From JACJVV01 sp964581515 (GTDB lineage Archaea > Nanobdellota > Nanobdellia > Woesearchaeales > JACJVV01), in NCBI GenBank assembly GCA_964581515.1, contig CAZOOV010000011.1:30512-94511 (forward strand): 64,000 nucleotides of DNA, read 5' to 3'. The notes under the pieces are model-generated. The model was not told the DNA's origin. It saw only the letters and a list, made by a program, of their open reading frames with translations, and did no database searches. Below are positions 1 through 7,772 of the stretch, piece by piece. Position numbers and translations under genes: made by a program. The first letter of the stretch is position 1. The number at the start of each line of letters is the position of its first letter.

Positions 1-1067
1 TCACTCAAGGTCTTTTCTACCTTATCAGTGTGTATTATTGTCGTCTTGCCTTCTTTTCCACCAGCAATTTTCTCTGTAACTATGAATTTACTCTTGGAAA
101 GCTTCTCAATCTTTCTTTGAAACGTCTTATAAGTCATCTGCCCACCTTGTTTTTCATACACTTTGAATAAATCACCAATTTTACTTCCTGTGTTACCACG
201 TGCAATCTCAAGTATCCTCTGAGACTCTTCATCAAGGTCAGTAGATTTCTTTATGCTGAAATCGTTGAGTTTCTTTATAGCAAATTCAACATCTACTATT
301 TCTATATTCTTAGAAGCTCTTTCTTCAGATGCATTTCCTGCTTCTCTCATGATATAAAGTCCAGATCTAATATCTTGAAGCTCAGTCGCTTTCTTGACAA
401 CAAGATCAAAAGCATCATTAGCCCAGACACCTTTTTGGAATGCATATTTCATTCTATTTTCTAAAATACCCTTTGTTTCATTTGAATTATAAGGTTTAAA
501 CTCTATAAGTTCAGGAGTAAGCCTTGATTTAACCCTCAAATCAAGATTATCCATCCATGACTTAAAATTAGTTATGAGAATTATAGTCTTTCTATAGATC
601 TGCTCAATAAGAGTATATAGCACATCAAGTTCTTCAGATTTATCAACCTCATCAAAAACAAAGACAGCAGATTTCTTATTCACTATATCACGAACAACTT
701 TAAACAATTCTTCTGTCTTTTTATTCTGTGTAAATTTATATCCTAATAGATCGCATATCTCAAGAAGTACTTTGTATGTAGTATTTTTCTGCCAACAATT
801 GACATATATAGGTATGATATCATCAGTCTCTTCTTCAAGTTCCTGGATAACATGCCTGATAGCAAGTGTTTTTCCTATTCCTGGTTTTCCATATACAAAC
901 ACATTCTTGCCATTTCTCTCTGCAAATAAAGGTTTGATGCAAGAAGCTATCTTAAACTGTTCATTTTCTCTGTATGGCATAAGCTTTGGAACATAATCAT
1001 AGTCCAGAGCTACATCATCCATGAAAACGCTTTCATCATCCCTTAGAATACTTTTGAATAACCCCAT
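1..1067 (-). CDS. cdc6: Orc1/Cdc6-type AAA+ replication initiator (C-terminus cut by window edge)
   Basis: Reading the complement from ATG at 1067 gives an open frame that reaches the left edge without a stop, about 355 residues. Walker A is GKPGIGKT (near residue 60), Walker B is VFVFDEVDK (near 135), and a sensor-1-like ITN follows. A winged-helix-like C-terminal part has begun before the sequence ends. This is the archaeal Orc1/Cdc6 layout: AAA+ ATPase, lid, then origin-binding winged helix. The protein marks origins and loads the MCM helicase. It is transcribed away from the AT-rich gap at 1068-1203, and archaeal origins often lie beside such genes. Family assignment is firm. Which paralogue it is cannot be told. 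Confidence 0.88.
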   Translation of the reverse strand, partial: MGLFKSILRDDESVFMDDVALDYDYVPKLMPYRENEQFKIASCIKPLFAERNGKNVFVYGKPGIGKTLAIRHVIQELEEETDDIIPIYVNCWQKNTTYKVLLEICDLLGYKFTQNKKTEELFKVVRDIVNKKSAVFVFDEVDKSEELDVLYTLIEQIYRKTIILITNFKSWMDNLDLRVKSRLTPELIEFKPYNSNETKGILENRMKYAFQKGVWANDAFDLVVKKATELQDIRSGLYIMREAGNASEERASKNIEIVDVEFAIKKLNDFSIKKSTDLDEESQRILEIARGNTGSKIGDLFKVYEKQGGQMTYKTFQRKIEKLSKSKFIVTEKIAGGKEGKTTIIHTDKVEKTLS

Positions 1068-1203
1068 ACCAAGAACAAGTTATGGGTGGTTTTTATAATT
1101 TTCTGTGAAAGAATTGAAAAATATCCAATAATAAGAATATTTAATGATAATGCTCTATGATAATGATATAATAATGATAAGATAATAATAAAATAATGAT
1201 AAT
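1068..1203. other. AT-rich gap beside cdc6, possible origin or promoter region
   Basis: This gap upstream of the cdc6 start is almost pure A+T and carries many overlapping ATAATGAT-like words. It is where the cdc6 promoter must lie. Position next to an Orc1/Cdc6 gene and low melting stability make it a candidate replication origin. No clear inverted pair of origin recognition boxes with a G-string was seen, so the origin call is weak. Confidence 0.25.
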
Positions 1204-2086
1204 TTACTTTTCAAGCTGTTGTGGCCTTAATACTTTTGTCTCACTAAGATACATCATCATTGCAACCATAGAAGATAAAGAATCATCAAGATGATCAAAT
1301 GCAGGCGAAGCCATTCTATTGTATAGCAGTTCCTTTATCATAAAAGGAGTATACGCTGAAAGTTTACTAACCATAGCCTCATTTTGTTCTATATTTCTCT
1401 GTGCATCAACCATCACTGGATATGCTTTATGCGGTACTATAGACGGCAATGGATCACCTTTGTAATTAAAGACTCTTACCTCTGCAAAAGGAAATACTTT
1501 ATCTACATTATCAAGATAATCCATATGTCTAGAGATATCAGGATTGAATGACATCATATCTTGAAAACTAAAACTACATCCTGAATTAAATAGCCAAAAA
1601 TCCCTTAATTCATCCTGTGCTTCTGTAACAGTCTGTGCAATGCCTCTAACAAAAGATTCAATTGCTCCTTCTTCCATTACATATCTGCCAATACCATCGG
1701 AAATATAAAATTTTGATAATTTTTGGGTCTGGTTTGATTTCCAATACAGGAATATCATCCATATAAGACTTAAGCATCTCTATAAAATCATTATCATTCA
1801 TAGGAGAAGGCTTTATAGTGTAACCACCCTCAACCTCTACCATGTGATTGTCAAATAATGCTTCTTCTAATTCCATCATCAAGATGTCATCTTCAGCATC
1901 AAAAAAACCTATATCCTGCTGTTTTGTTTGAAGGTCAGTATAAGCCTCTCTCATGCCTAATAAAAACTCAGAAAAAGACTTGAAATCTTTCCTGTATACA
2001 GTATATTCAACAGGTCTCTCTCCTTTTTGAAAACTAAAAGGATCAACAAGCTTTAACATTGAAACATCAAAATTTGCCAGTCTCAT
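1204..2086 (-). pseudogene. Unknown protein split by a +1 frameshift
   Basis: Two overlapping minus-strand frames appear to be one gene of about 290 residues. The upstream frame (start 2086) runs to 1658 and the downstream frame is open from 1758 to 1204. Frame 1 reads ...EIKPDPKIIK and frame 2 continues FYISDGIGRYVMEEGA..., so joining them needs one base to be skipped near 1708-1715, in a run reading AAAATTTT on the coding strand. The tail of frame 1 after this point (YFRWYWQICNGRRSN) looks like out-of-frame junk. I do not recognise the family. It is acidic and Met-rich with no membrane segment. A sequencing or assembly error in the homopolymer is as likely as a true pseudogene or programmed shift. 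Confidence 0.6.
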
Positions 2087-2179
2087 AAAAAGATAAGACT
2101 CTAATTTGCTTTATAAAGTTTTGCAAGTTAATCACTAAATAGTGAAGAATTATGCTAAATTAAGAAAATTAAAAATCTA

Positions 2180-2548
2180 TCAAGCAATCTTTTGTTTAAG
2201 CCCACATCTATGACAAAAAACATTAATCCTCCTCATAGGAGTACCGCATTTAGGACAATATCCAATATAGCCATACAAGTCTTTCTTTCCTGTAAGCATT
2301 TTGGAAGTTTTATCCATAATTTTCAAATCTTCAGGCAGTTCATTTGCTTTTATTTTCTTATCTCTTGACTTTTCATTCTTAAGTATGAAATTAATAAGTA
2401 CTCTAGCAACACCGTATGCCATGAATAAATATCCTACATAAATGAAGATTGTAAGACTATTTGAATTCTGGCTCTTATTAACACTAAAAGAAATAAGTGA
2501 TAGAAGTCCTCCTATTATCATAAAAACATAACCTGGTATTTTTGCCAT
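2180..2548 (-). CDS. Small membrane protein with C-terminal zinc ribbon
   Basis: The 122-residue protein has two hydrophobic segments near residues 4-22 and 30-50, a charged linker, and a C-terminal CPKCGTP...FCHRCG zinc ribbon near residues 99-117. The ribbon is predicted to face the cytoplasm. Proteins of this build (two membrane helices plus a zinc ribbon) are common in archaea but lack an assigned role. It sits alone between the frameshifted gene and the divergent glyS. Confidence 0.7.
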   Translation of the reverse strand: MAKIPGYVFMIIGGLLSLISFSVNKSQNSNSLTIFIYVGYLFMAYGVARVLINFILKNEKSRDKKIKANELPEDLKIMDKTSKMLTGKKDLYGYIGYCPKCGTPMRRINVFCHRCGLKQKIA

Positions 2549-2702
2549 ATTAGAATAATTGAAACTTATTTATTTAAAACTTTGTTATTATAATAAAGTG
2601 GAATAAAGTGGAATAAAGAGAATCATTCAAAATGCTAAGTAAGAGTCATAGTTAAGGCCATCTAAGTAAACTTTATAAAATGCTCAAGATATCCAAAAGC
2701 TT

Positions 2703-4280
2703 ATGGCTGAAAAACACAAAGAAGAGAAAAAACAGGCAAAAGAAGAGAAAAAAGTCATGGATACTGAAGACATGGCTATATTTTGCAAGAGTAAAGGTTT
2801 TATCTATCTTAATTCTGAGATTTATGGAGGAGTTAAAGGCCTCTTTGATTACGGACCACTAGGTTCAGAACTAAAAAAGAATCTGAAAGATGCATGGTGG
2901 AAATTCCATGTACAAGACAGAGAAGATATTGTAGGTATTGATGGAACAATCATAACACACCCAAAAGTATGGGAAGCTTCTGGTCATGTAGCAAATTTTG
3001 AAGATCTTATGTTTGAATGCACTAAATGTGGAGAAAAGATCCGTGCAGATACATTCATAGAGGATAATCTTGATATTGCAGCTGATGGTATGAAAGCTGA
3101 TGAACTAAACAAGATTGCACAGGATAATAAGCTTGTGTGTGAGAAATGTAAGAATCCATTCAAACCAGTTGAAGAGTTTAATCTCATGTTCAAGACAAAT
3201 GTAGGTCCTAAGGCAGATAAAGAGAGCATTGCTTATCTTAGACCTGAGACAGCACAGCTTATGTTTGTTGATTTCAAACAGGTTGCTGAAAATGCAAGAC
3301 TTAAGCTTCCATTTGGTATAGCACAGATGGGAAAAGCATTCAGAAATGAGATATCACCAAGAAATTTCTTGTTCAGATGCAGAGAATTTGAACAGATGGA
3401 GATAGAATATTTCATCCATCCTAAAGATACAAATAATTGTCCTTATATCGATGAAGTTATGGATTATAAGATCCTTGTTTACTCTGCAGAGATGCAAGAG
3501 AAAAAAGAGAAGACAGAAGGAAAAGAGATGTCTATGAAAGATGCACTCAAAAACAACATCATAAAGACACAGTGGCACGCTTATTGGCTAGCTACAGAAC
3601 ATAGCTGGTTTACTTCAATGGGTGCAAAAGGTGAGAGATTCAGGATAAGACAGCATGTACAGACTGAAAAATCACATTATGCCCTTGATACATGGGATCT
3701 AGAATATAAATTTCCATTTGGTTGGAAAGAGCTTCAAGGTATGGCAAACAGGACAGATTATGACTTGCAACAGCATATGAAGCATTCTGGTAAAGATCTA
3801 AGCCTTTATGATGAAGAAAATAAAGAAAAAATTGTTCCTCATGTTGTTGCTGAACCTTCACAAGGTGTAGACAGAGCATTTTTAGTATTCTTATTTGATG
3901 CTTATGAAGATGATAAAGAAAGGGGAAATATTGTTCTTCATTTATCACCTAAAATTGCTCCAATCAAAGTTGGTATTTTCCCATTGATAAACAAACTAAA
4001 TGAACAAGGAAGAGAAGTATTCAAATCATTGCAAAAAGAGTTTGTCTGCACATACGATAAATCAGGAAGTGTCGGAAGAAGATATGCTAGAGCTGATGAA
4101 AGAGGTATCCCTTATTGTGTAACTGTAGATTTTGATTATATAGAGAAAGGAACCTTAACAATTCGTGATAGGGAAAGCACTAAACAGATTGTAATCAAAA
4201 AAGAAGATCTCCTTGAGACATTGAACAATTTATTAAGTTCTAAGATTAAATTTGAAGAAGCTGGACAATTGAAGGAGTAA
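2703..4280 (+). CDS. glyS: Glycyl-tRNA synthetase, archaeal/eukaryotic alpha2 type
   Basis: Class II synthetase that charges tRNA-Gly. The 525-residue protein begins with a short Lys/Glu-rich extension, then the GlyRS opening FIYLNSEIYGGVKGLFDYGP. Motif 2 is FRNEISPRNFLFRCREFEQ and motif 3 is EPSQGVDRAFLVF. A C-terminal anticodon-binding domain begins around APIKVGIFPL. Two CxxC pairs (CTKCG and CEKC, residues about 100-145) form a zinc site in the insertion. Length is slightly below the usual 550-600. The start at 2703 is the first ATG in frame with the family N-terminus. It is the only synthetase in the window. Confidence 0.95.
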   Translation: MAEKHKEEKKQAKEEKKVMDTEDMAIFCKSKGFIYLNSEIYGGVKGLFDYGPLGSELKKNLKDAWWKFHVQDREDIVGIDGTIITHPKVWEASGHVANFEDLMFECTKCGEKIRADTFIEDNLDIAADGMKADELNKIAQDNKLVCEKCKNPFKPVEEFNLMFKTNVGPKADKESIAYLRPETAQLMFVDFKQVAENARLKLPFGIAQMGKAFRNEISPRNFLFRCREFEQMEIEYFIHPKDTNNCPYIDEVMDYKILVYSAEMQEKKEKTEGKEMSMKDALKNNIIKTQWHAYWLATEHSWFTSMGAKGERFRIRQHVQTEKSHYALDTWDLEYKFPFGWKELQGMANRTDYDLQQHMKHSGKDLSLYDEENKEKIVPHVVAEPSQGVDRAFLVFLFDAYEDDKERGNIVLHLSPKIAPIKVGIFPLINKLNEQGREVFKSLQKEFVCTYDKSGSVGRRYARADERGIPYCVTVDFDYIEKGTLTIRDRESTKQIVIKKEDLLETLNNLLSSKIKFEEAGQLKE

Positions 4281-4405
4281 CTAACTTAACTGTCAATATC
4301 CTATATTTATTCTACCTACATTTATCCTAGTCATTAGTCTTATTAATCTCATCACTAACTTATTCTAAAAATAACCTATTTCTACAAAACATTTATAAAC
4401 ATTAA

Positions 4406-4460
4406 GTTATATAACTATACATAATACTATAATAGTATAAAGACATAACAGTTATATAAC
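4406..4460. promoter_or_regulatory. Palindromic operator-like sites upstream of the AbrB-like gene
   Basis: The 10-bp perfect palindrome GTTATATAAC occurs twice, at 4406-4415 and 4451-4460. Between them at 4424-4438 lies a second perfect palindrome, ATACTAT-A-ATAGTAT. The promoter of the small AbrB-like gene (ATG at 4492) must overlap this block: a TTAAATAG box at about 4465 is some 25 nt before the ATG. Dimeric DNA-binding proteins use such sites, so autoregulation is a reasonable inference. Confidence 0.45.
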
Positions 4461-4491
4461 CCCCTTAAATAGATAAAATAATAGAAAACAC

Positions 4492-4659
4492 ATGGTAAAA
4501 CTCCAGCATTTAATAAATAAGAAACAGAAAAAAGAGGCATATACGATAGTTGTACCAAGAGAGATAATCAAACTTCTAAAATTCAAGAAAGGACAGGAAT
4601 TCGCTGTCAGATTCAATGAAGAGAAAAAGAGCATAGAATACATACCGATCAAAAAATGA
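4492..4659 (+). CDS. AbrB/SpoVT-like small DNA-binding protein
   Basis: A 55-residue reading frame from ATG 4492 to TGA 4657-4659. The core YTIVVPREIIKLLKFKKGQEF has the swapped-hairpin AbrB pattern (x-T-I-x-V-P-x-x-I-x-x-x-L-x-x-x-x-G) and a last strand near IEYIPIKK. Family members are dimeric transcription regulators or antitoxins. The stop overlaps the start of the next gene (ATGA), so the two are translationally coupled. The upstream palindromes at 4406-4460 are candidate operators. Confidence 0.72.
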   Translation: MVKLQHLINKKQKKEAYTIVVPREIIKLLKFKKGQEFAVRFNEEKKSIEYIPIKK

Positions 4660-5561
4660 GAAAAAAATTAAGATTAGAGATGATAGTAACAGCAATCGTT
4701 TTCTTAGCTCTAGTTTTGATAACACCAATAAACAAAGAATCAAACATAATCACAGGACACACAATCATCGACAAGCCCGAAGATGTACAAGTAGCTCTCC
4801 AAGAGATTCTTAGAGAAGAGATGTTCCAAGATATAGGATCTAATGCCAAGATATGTATAGGTGTAAATGATGAGACAGATCAAACACATTTCTACAAGAT
4901 AAGAAAACAAGGAGATATATTTAATGTCCAGCAAGCACAACATTATTGTGATGGGATGAGTATTGAACATATGGTATTCAGATTTGAGAATTATCAGGTA
5001 TTAGCTGACCTCAAAGATTCACATAAATTCAATCCATTAGTCGATGATAGAACAGGAGAAGTCTTTCAGACATGGGATTCAAAATACTCAAAATCAGGAT
5101 TATTGCTATGTGAGAAAGAATTCAAGACAGAATACTGTGGATTCATCAAAAAACAGATGTCTACTTCTGAACAGAAGATTGCAGGAGTATATACTTGCTG
5201 TAGCAGTGTTGATGTAGAAATGCCTAACAATGAGAATATAATATTCACATATCTTAAAAAATTCTGGTGGATATTTGGACTAATCCTAGTAAGCGTAATC
5301 TTAGGGATAAGTGCAATGAGCTTGCTTACGACAAAAGAAGAAAACGATGATGACCAAGAAGAGAATAATAATTTAAAACAGATAGAAAATTATGTAATAA
5401 GCACAAGAAAAAAAGAATTCACAGATGATATGATTAAAAAACAGCTAGTAGAAGCTGGTTGGGAGAAGAAAGATATTAAGAAAGCATTTGGAATAATAAG
5501 AAAAAAACATCTTACTAATCTAGGAGATAGATTTGAAAAAGTTAGCTTCAACAATAAATGA
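4656..5561 (+). CDS. Membrane-anchored extracytoplasmic protein with C-terminal helical module
   Basis: Starts at the ATGA overlap with the AbrB-like gene. The 301 residues hold an N-terminal signal anchor (residues 7-22), an extracytoplasmic region with six or more cysteines, a second membrane helix near residues 204-224 (FWWIFGLILVSVILGISA) and a cytoplasmic tail. The tail's module IENYVISTRKKEFTDDMIKKQL...GWEKKDIKKAF resembles the short 'eeIkkqLveaGWs' helical unit seen at the ends of many archaeal, especially DPANN, membrane proteins. Function unknown. Coupling to a regulator suggests controlled expression. Confidence 0.65.
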   Translation: MRKKLRLEMIVTAIVFLALVLITPINKESNIITGHTIIDKPEDVQVALQEILREEMFQDIGSNAKICIGVNDETDQTHFYKIRKQGDIFNVQQAQHYCDGMSIEHMVFRFENYQVLADLKDSHKFNPLVDDRTGEVFQTWDSKYSKSGLLLCEKEFKTEYCGFIKKQMSTSEQKIAGVYTCCSSVDVEMPNNENIIFTYLKKFWWIFGLILVSVILGISAMSLLTTKEENDDDQEENNNLKQIENYVISTRKKEFTDDMIKKQLVEAGWEKKDIKKAFGIIRKKHLTNLGDRFEKVSFNNK

Positions 5562-5653
5562 TCAAAATTCAACTTAAAACAAAGAAACATTAGAGGATAA
5601 AGTTTGGAAACACTTATAAAAAAGATAATAACTATCTAAAAAGGTGATATGAG

Positions 5654-6139
5654 ATGAAAATTGCACAAATCCAGGCAAAACAAGGAAATATTGAAGTCCA
5701 AGCAAAAGTTATCGAGAAAGGACAGGAAAGAACATTTGAGAAGTTCGGTAAACAAGGAAAAGTGTGTAATGCTAAAATCCAAGATGATTCTGGAGTAATA
5801 AGCCTCACCTTATGGAATGAACAGGCTGATCAGATTAATGTAGGTGATATGGTCAAGATAACAAATGGTTATGCATCTGAATACCAGAATGAAAAACAAT
5901 TATCAACAGGCAAATTTGGAACTCTTGAAGTCATAAATATGAGTTCAGAAGATCACGGTGAACATATCCTTACAGAAGATGAAGCAGTAGAAGCAGAGGC
6001 CGTAAATGAAGAAATGAGTGCTCCTGAACCTGAAGAAGAAGTAACTGAAGACGAGATGGAAGAAGCAGACTTAAGCGGTTATAAAAAACCAAGTGAATCC
6101 TCTGATGATATAGAAGTTGATGAAGAGAAAGTAGAATAG
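5654..6139 (+). CDS. OB-fold single-stranded DNA-binding protein (RPA/SSB-like)
   Basis: The 161-residue protein has one OB fold in residues 1-95 (VQAKVIEKGQERTFEKFGKQGKVCNAKIQDDSGVISLTLW is the archetypal archaeal RPA/SSB opening) and a long acidic tail rich in Glu and Asp. This matches the crenarchaeal-type SSB layout of one OB fold plus a flexible acidic C-terminus used for partner binding. The role is to coat ssDNA in replication and repair. A perfect AGGTGAT Shine-Dalgarno at 5642-5648 sits 5 nt before the ATG and fixes the start. Confidence 0.85.
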   Translation: MKIAQIQAKQGNIEVQAKVIEKGQERTFEKFGKQGKVCNAKIQDDSGVISLTLWNEQADQINVGDMVKITNGYASEYQNEKQLSTGKFGTLEVINMSSEDHGEHILTEDEAVEAEAVNEEMSAPEPEEEVTEDEMEEADLSGYKKPSESSDDIEVDEEKVE

Positions 6140-6213
6140 ATAATATCATAGTATATATCATACAAATACATCATACAACTGTAAATTTCGCAAGATAAGA
6201 TTTTTAATAAGAA

Positions 6214-6224
6214 AACTATATAAA
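6214..6224 (+). promoter_or_regulatory. TATA box of tRNA-Phe
   Basis: CTATATAAATA lies about 28-30 nt upstream of the mature tRNA 5' end at 6252, the normal archaeal TBP-site spacing. Confidence 0.6.
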
Positions 6225-6251
6225 TAAATCTCAAATCATCAGCTTATTGAT

Positions 6252-6341
6252 GGGAACGTAGCTCAGTCCGGGAGAGCACTACGCTGAAGAAACGTATTTT
6301 TGGATACGTAGGTGTCGTGGATTCAAATTCCGCCGTTCCCA
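6252..6341 (+). tRNA. tRNA-Phe(GAA) with a 16-nt canonical intron
   Basis: The acceptor stem GGGAACG pairs perfectly with CGTTCCC. The D arm is GCTC/GAGC, the anticodon stem CTACG/CGTAG, and the T arm GTGGA-TTCAAAT-TCCGC. The anticodon GAA is at 6286-6288. A 16-nt insertion at 6290-6305 follows position 37, the standard archaeal intron site. Its ACGTA can pair with the TACGT spanning the 3' splice site, which fits a bulge-helix-bulge substrate for the splicing endonuclease. Removing it leaves 74 nt plus an added CCA. Discriminator is A73. CCA is not encoded. Confidence 0.93.
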
Positions 6342-6350
6342 CCTTTTTTT
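6342..6350 (+). terminator. Oligo-T terminator after tRNA-Phe
   Basis: A CCTTTTTTT run follows directly after the discriminator base. Archaeal RNA polymerase terminates at such T tracts. From here to 6526 the sequence is AT-rich with nothing else recognised. Confidence 0.55.
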
Positions 6351-6526
6351 CTATAAAACAAGTAATAAAAGAAAAAATAATAATAAAAAAAGAATAAATC
6401 ATAGAATTAATTACCAATTACCTATAATTGATTTATAGAATTCATCCTAGAACTCATAATCTTAAGAATATACAACAAACACTCAATAAAAAATAAGAAA
6501 TAAAAAAAATAAAGAAAGAAAGAAAT

Positions 6527-6907
6527 TTACCTTCTCTTTTTCTTAGCTGCTTTTTTCTTAGCTGGCTTTTTCTTAGCAGGCTTTTTCTTAGCTGCTTTTT
6601 TCTTAGCTGGCTTTTTCTTAGCTGCTTTCTTTTTCTTAGCAGGTTTTTTCTTAGCTGCTTTCTTTTTCTTTCTCTTAGCTCCGCCTCTAGACATTTTAGC
6701 TCTTGAAACGTCACCTTTTTTGTCGATAAAATATAAGTATCCAGATTCTTTCTTAACACCTACTTTCTCAACTACTTCTATTTTCTGCTTTCCTTTTTTT
6801 CCGCCACCACGTGACATTTTTGCACATGCGACATTTCCTTTTTTATCAACAAAATAAAGATAGCCTGATTTTTTCTTAACGCCTACCTTGCATACTTTTT
6901 CAGCCAT
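6527..6907 (-). CDS. Highly basic repeat protein, chromatin/histone-H1-like
   Basis: The 126-residue protein has two tandem copies of a roughly 35-residue module, VGVKKxSGYLYFxDKKGxVxxAKMSRGG (residues about 8-35 and 49-76). A tail of about 50 residues follows, made of repeated AKKKPAKKK units like histone H1 or bacterial HctA/AlgP tails. The module looks like a small beta unit with conserved YLYF and a D-K-K-G turn. The tail predicts non-specific nucleic acid binding. A strong GGAGG precedes the ATG by 8 nt, suggesting high expression. Nucleoid compaction is inference. No canonical histone was seen in the window. Confidence 0.72.
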   Translation of the reverse strand: MAEKVCKVGVKKKSGYLYFVDKKGNVACAKMSRGGGKKGKQKIEVVEKVGVKKESGYLYFIDKKGDVSRAKMSRGGAKRKKKKAAKKKPAKKKKAAKKKPAKKKAAKKKPAKKKPAKKKAAKKKRR

Positions 6908-6941
6908 TTTTTTATGCCTCCTTTAACACTTTTTTTTGATT

Positions 6942-6988
6942 GTATATAATTTCTATATTATATACACCAGAAATGCTTTGCATTTCTG
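6942..6988. promoter_or_regulatory. Two tandem inverted repeats upstream of the basic protein gene
   Basis: GTATATAAT at 6942-6950 and ATTATATAC at 6957-6965 are perfect 9-bp arms around a 6-nt spacer. Next comes a second perfect hairpin, CAGAAATGC-TTT-GCATTTCTG at 6968-6988. Both lie in the leader/promoter of the minus-strand gene starting at 6907. They could be an operator, a TATA element embedded in a palindrome, or 5' UTR hairpins. Confidence 0.5.
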
Positions 6989-7091
6989 ATTAATCGTGAG
7001 TGTCATCCACCCAAACTACTTCTTCGGAGCAGAGCAAGTATTTAAATGTTACGTATTTCCCGAGGAGAAAAGAACCTTAAAACTAAAGAAT

Positions 7092-7772
7092 TCACTTGTA
7101 AAGTTTAGAAAGAATCTGTATTTCTCTTTCAGAGATTGCACACCCATTAAGCTTAAGTGCCCATAATAAAGCACTAACAACTGATCTTCTGGAATCAAAA
7201 TAGAGATAATTACTGAAAAAACCAAGATCAACACCAACAAGTGCTAATTCTACTGACCTAATTATCTTAAATGTCGAAAAATGCCTCTCAAACTCTTTAA
7301 GTTTCTCTTTATCTATAGAAACAGTTGATCTAAACTTCTTTTCAAGCATTTTATGAAGCCTATAAGGATTCTCAAGAAGAAGCCTAGTTGTCCTTTCATC
7401 CACGACAACAGCATCAGCATTGATATTCTTTGCTAAAACTAAAGCGTCAATCTCTCCTGCATTAAGGATTGTCAGAGGTTTACCCTTTATAGAAAAAATA
7501 GAGTTAGCTAAGATAGTGTTGATGCTAGTCTCCTGAGAATATACTTTTGTATCAAATATATCAAGACTCTTATCCTGGATCAATTGCCTGATCCTTAAGG
7601 ATTCAAAAGCGAACTTCTTAGTCTTCGAAGGCGTATCTATAAGTTCCTTTTCTACAGCACTACAAATATAGAAGTTTCCCTTATATTTTTTCTTAAGAAA
7701 AGGGATAATATCGAGTAATCCATTTAATGCAAAACTAATTAGTGGTCCTGAATCAAAAACGATTGCTTTCAT
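7092..7772 (-). CDS. PIN-domain nuclease-like protein
   Basis: The 226-residue protein opens VFDSGPLISFALNG, the first acidic strand of a PIN domain (Asp7). It later has AGEIDALVLAKN (central acidic pair) and DAVVVDERTTRLL, the final acidic strand. These are the Mg-binding positions of PIN ribonucleases. A C-terminal helical region of about 80 residues is extra to the minimal fold. Its start overlaps the stop of the upstream partner by 4 nt (7769-7772), so the pair is one operon. Toxin, rRNA-processing or mRNA-decay roles are all possible. Confidence 0.72.
   Translation of the reverse strand: MKAIVFDSGPLISFALNGLLDIIPFLKKKYKGNFYICSAVEKELIDTPSKTKKFAFESLRIRQLIQDKSLDIFDTKVYSQETSINTILANSIFSIKGKPLTILNAGEIDALVLAKNINADAVVVDERTTRLLLENPYRLHKMLEKKFRSTVSIDKEKLKEFERHFSTFKIIRSVELALVGVDLGFFSNYLYFDSRRSVVSALLWALKLNGCAISEREIQILSKLYK

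Noticed and set aside
772..996. Plus-strand reading frame of 74 codons
   Set aside because: It lies entirely opposite the cdc6 frame, which has full AAA+ motifs; shadow frame.
2984..3948. Several minus-strand frames within glyS
   Set aside because: Antisense shadows of a well-supported synthetase; sequences are low-complexity and have no motif.
6454..6759. Frame encoding an Arg/Lys/Leu repeat protein opposite-phase to the basic protein
   Set aside because: It is the alternative frame of the same AAG/GCT repeat tail and lacks the ribosome site used by the 6907 start.
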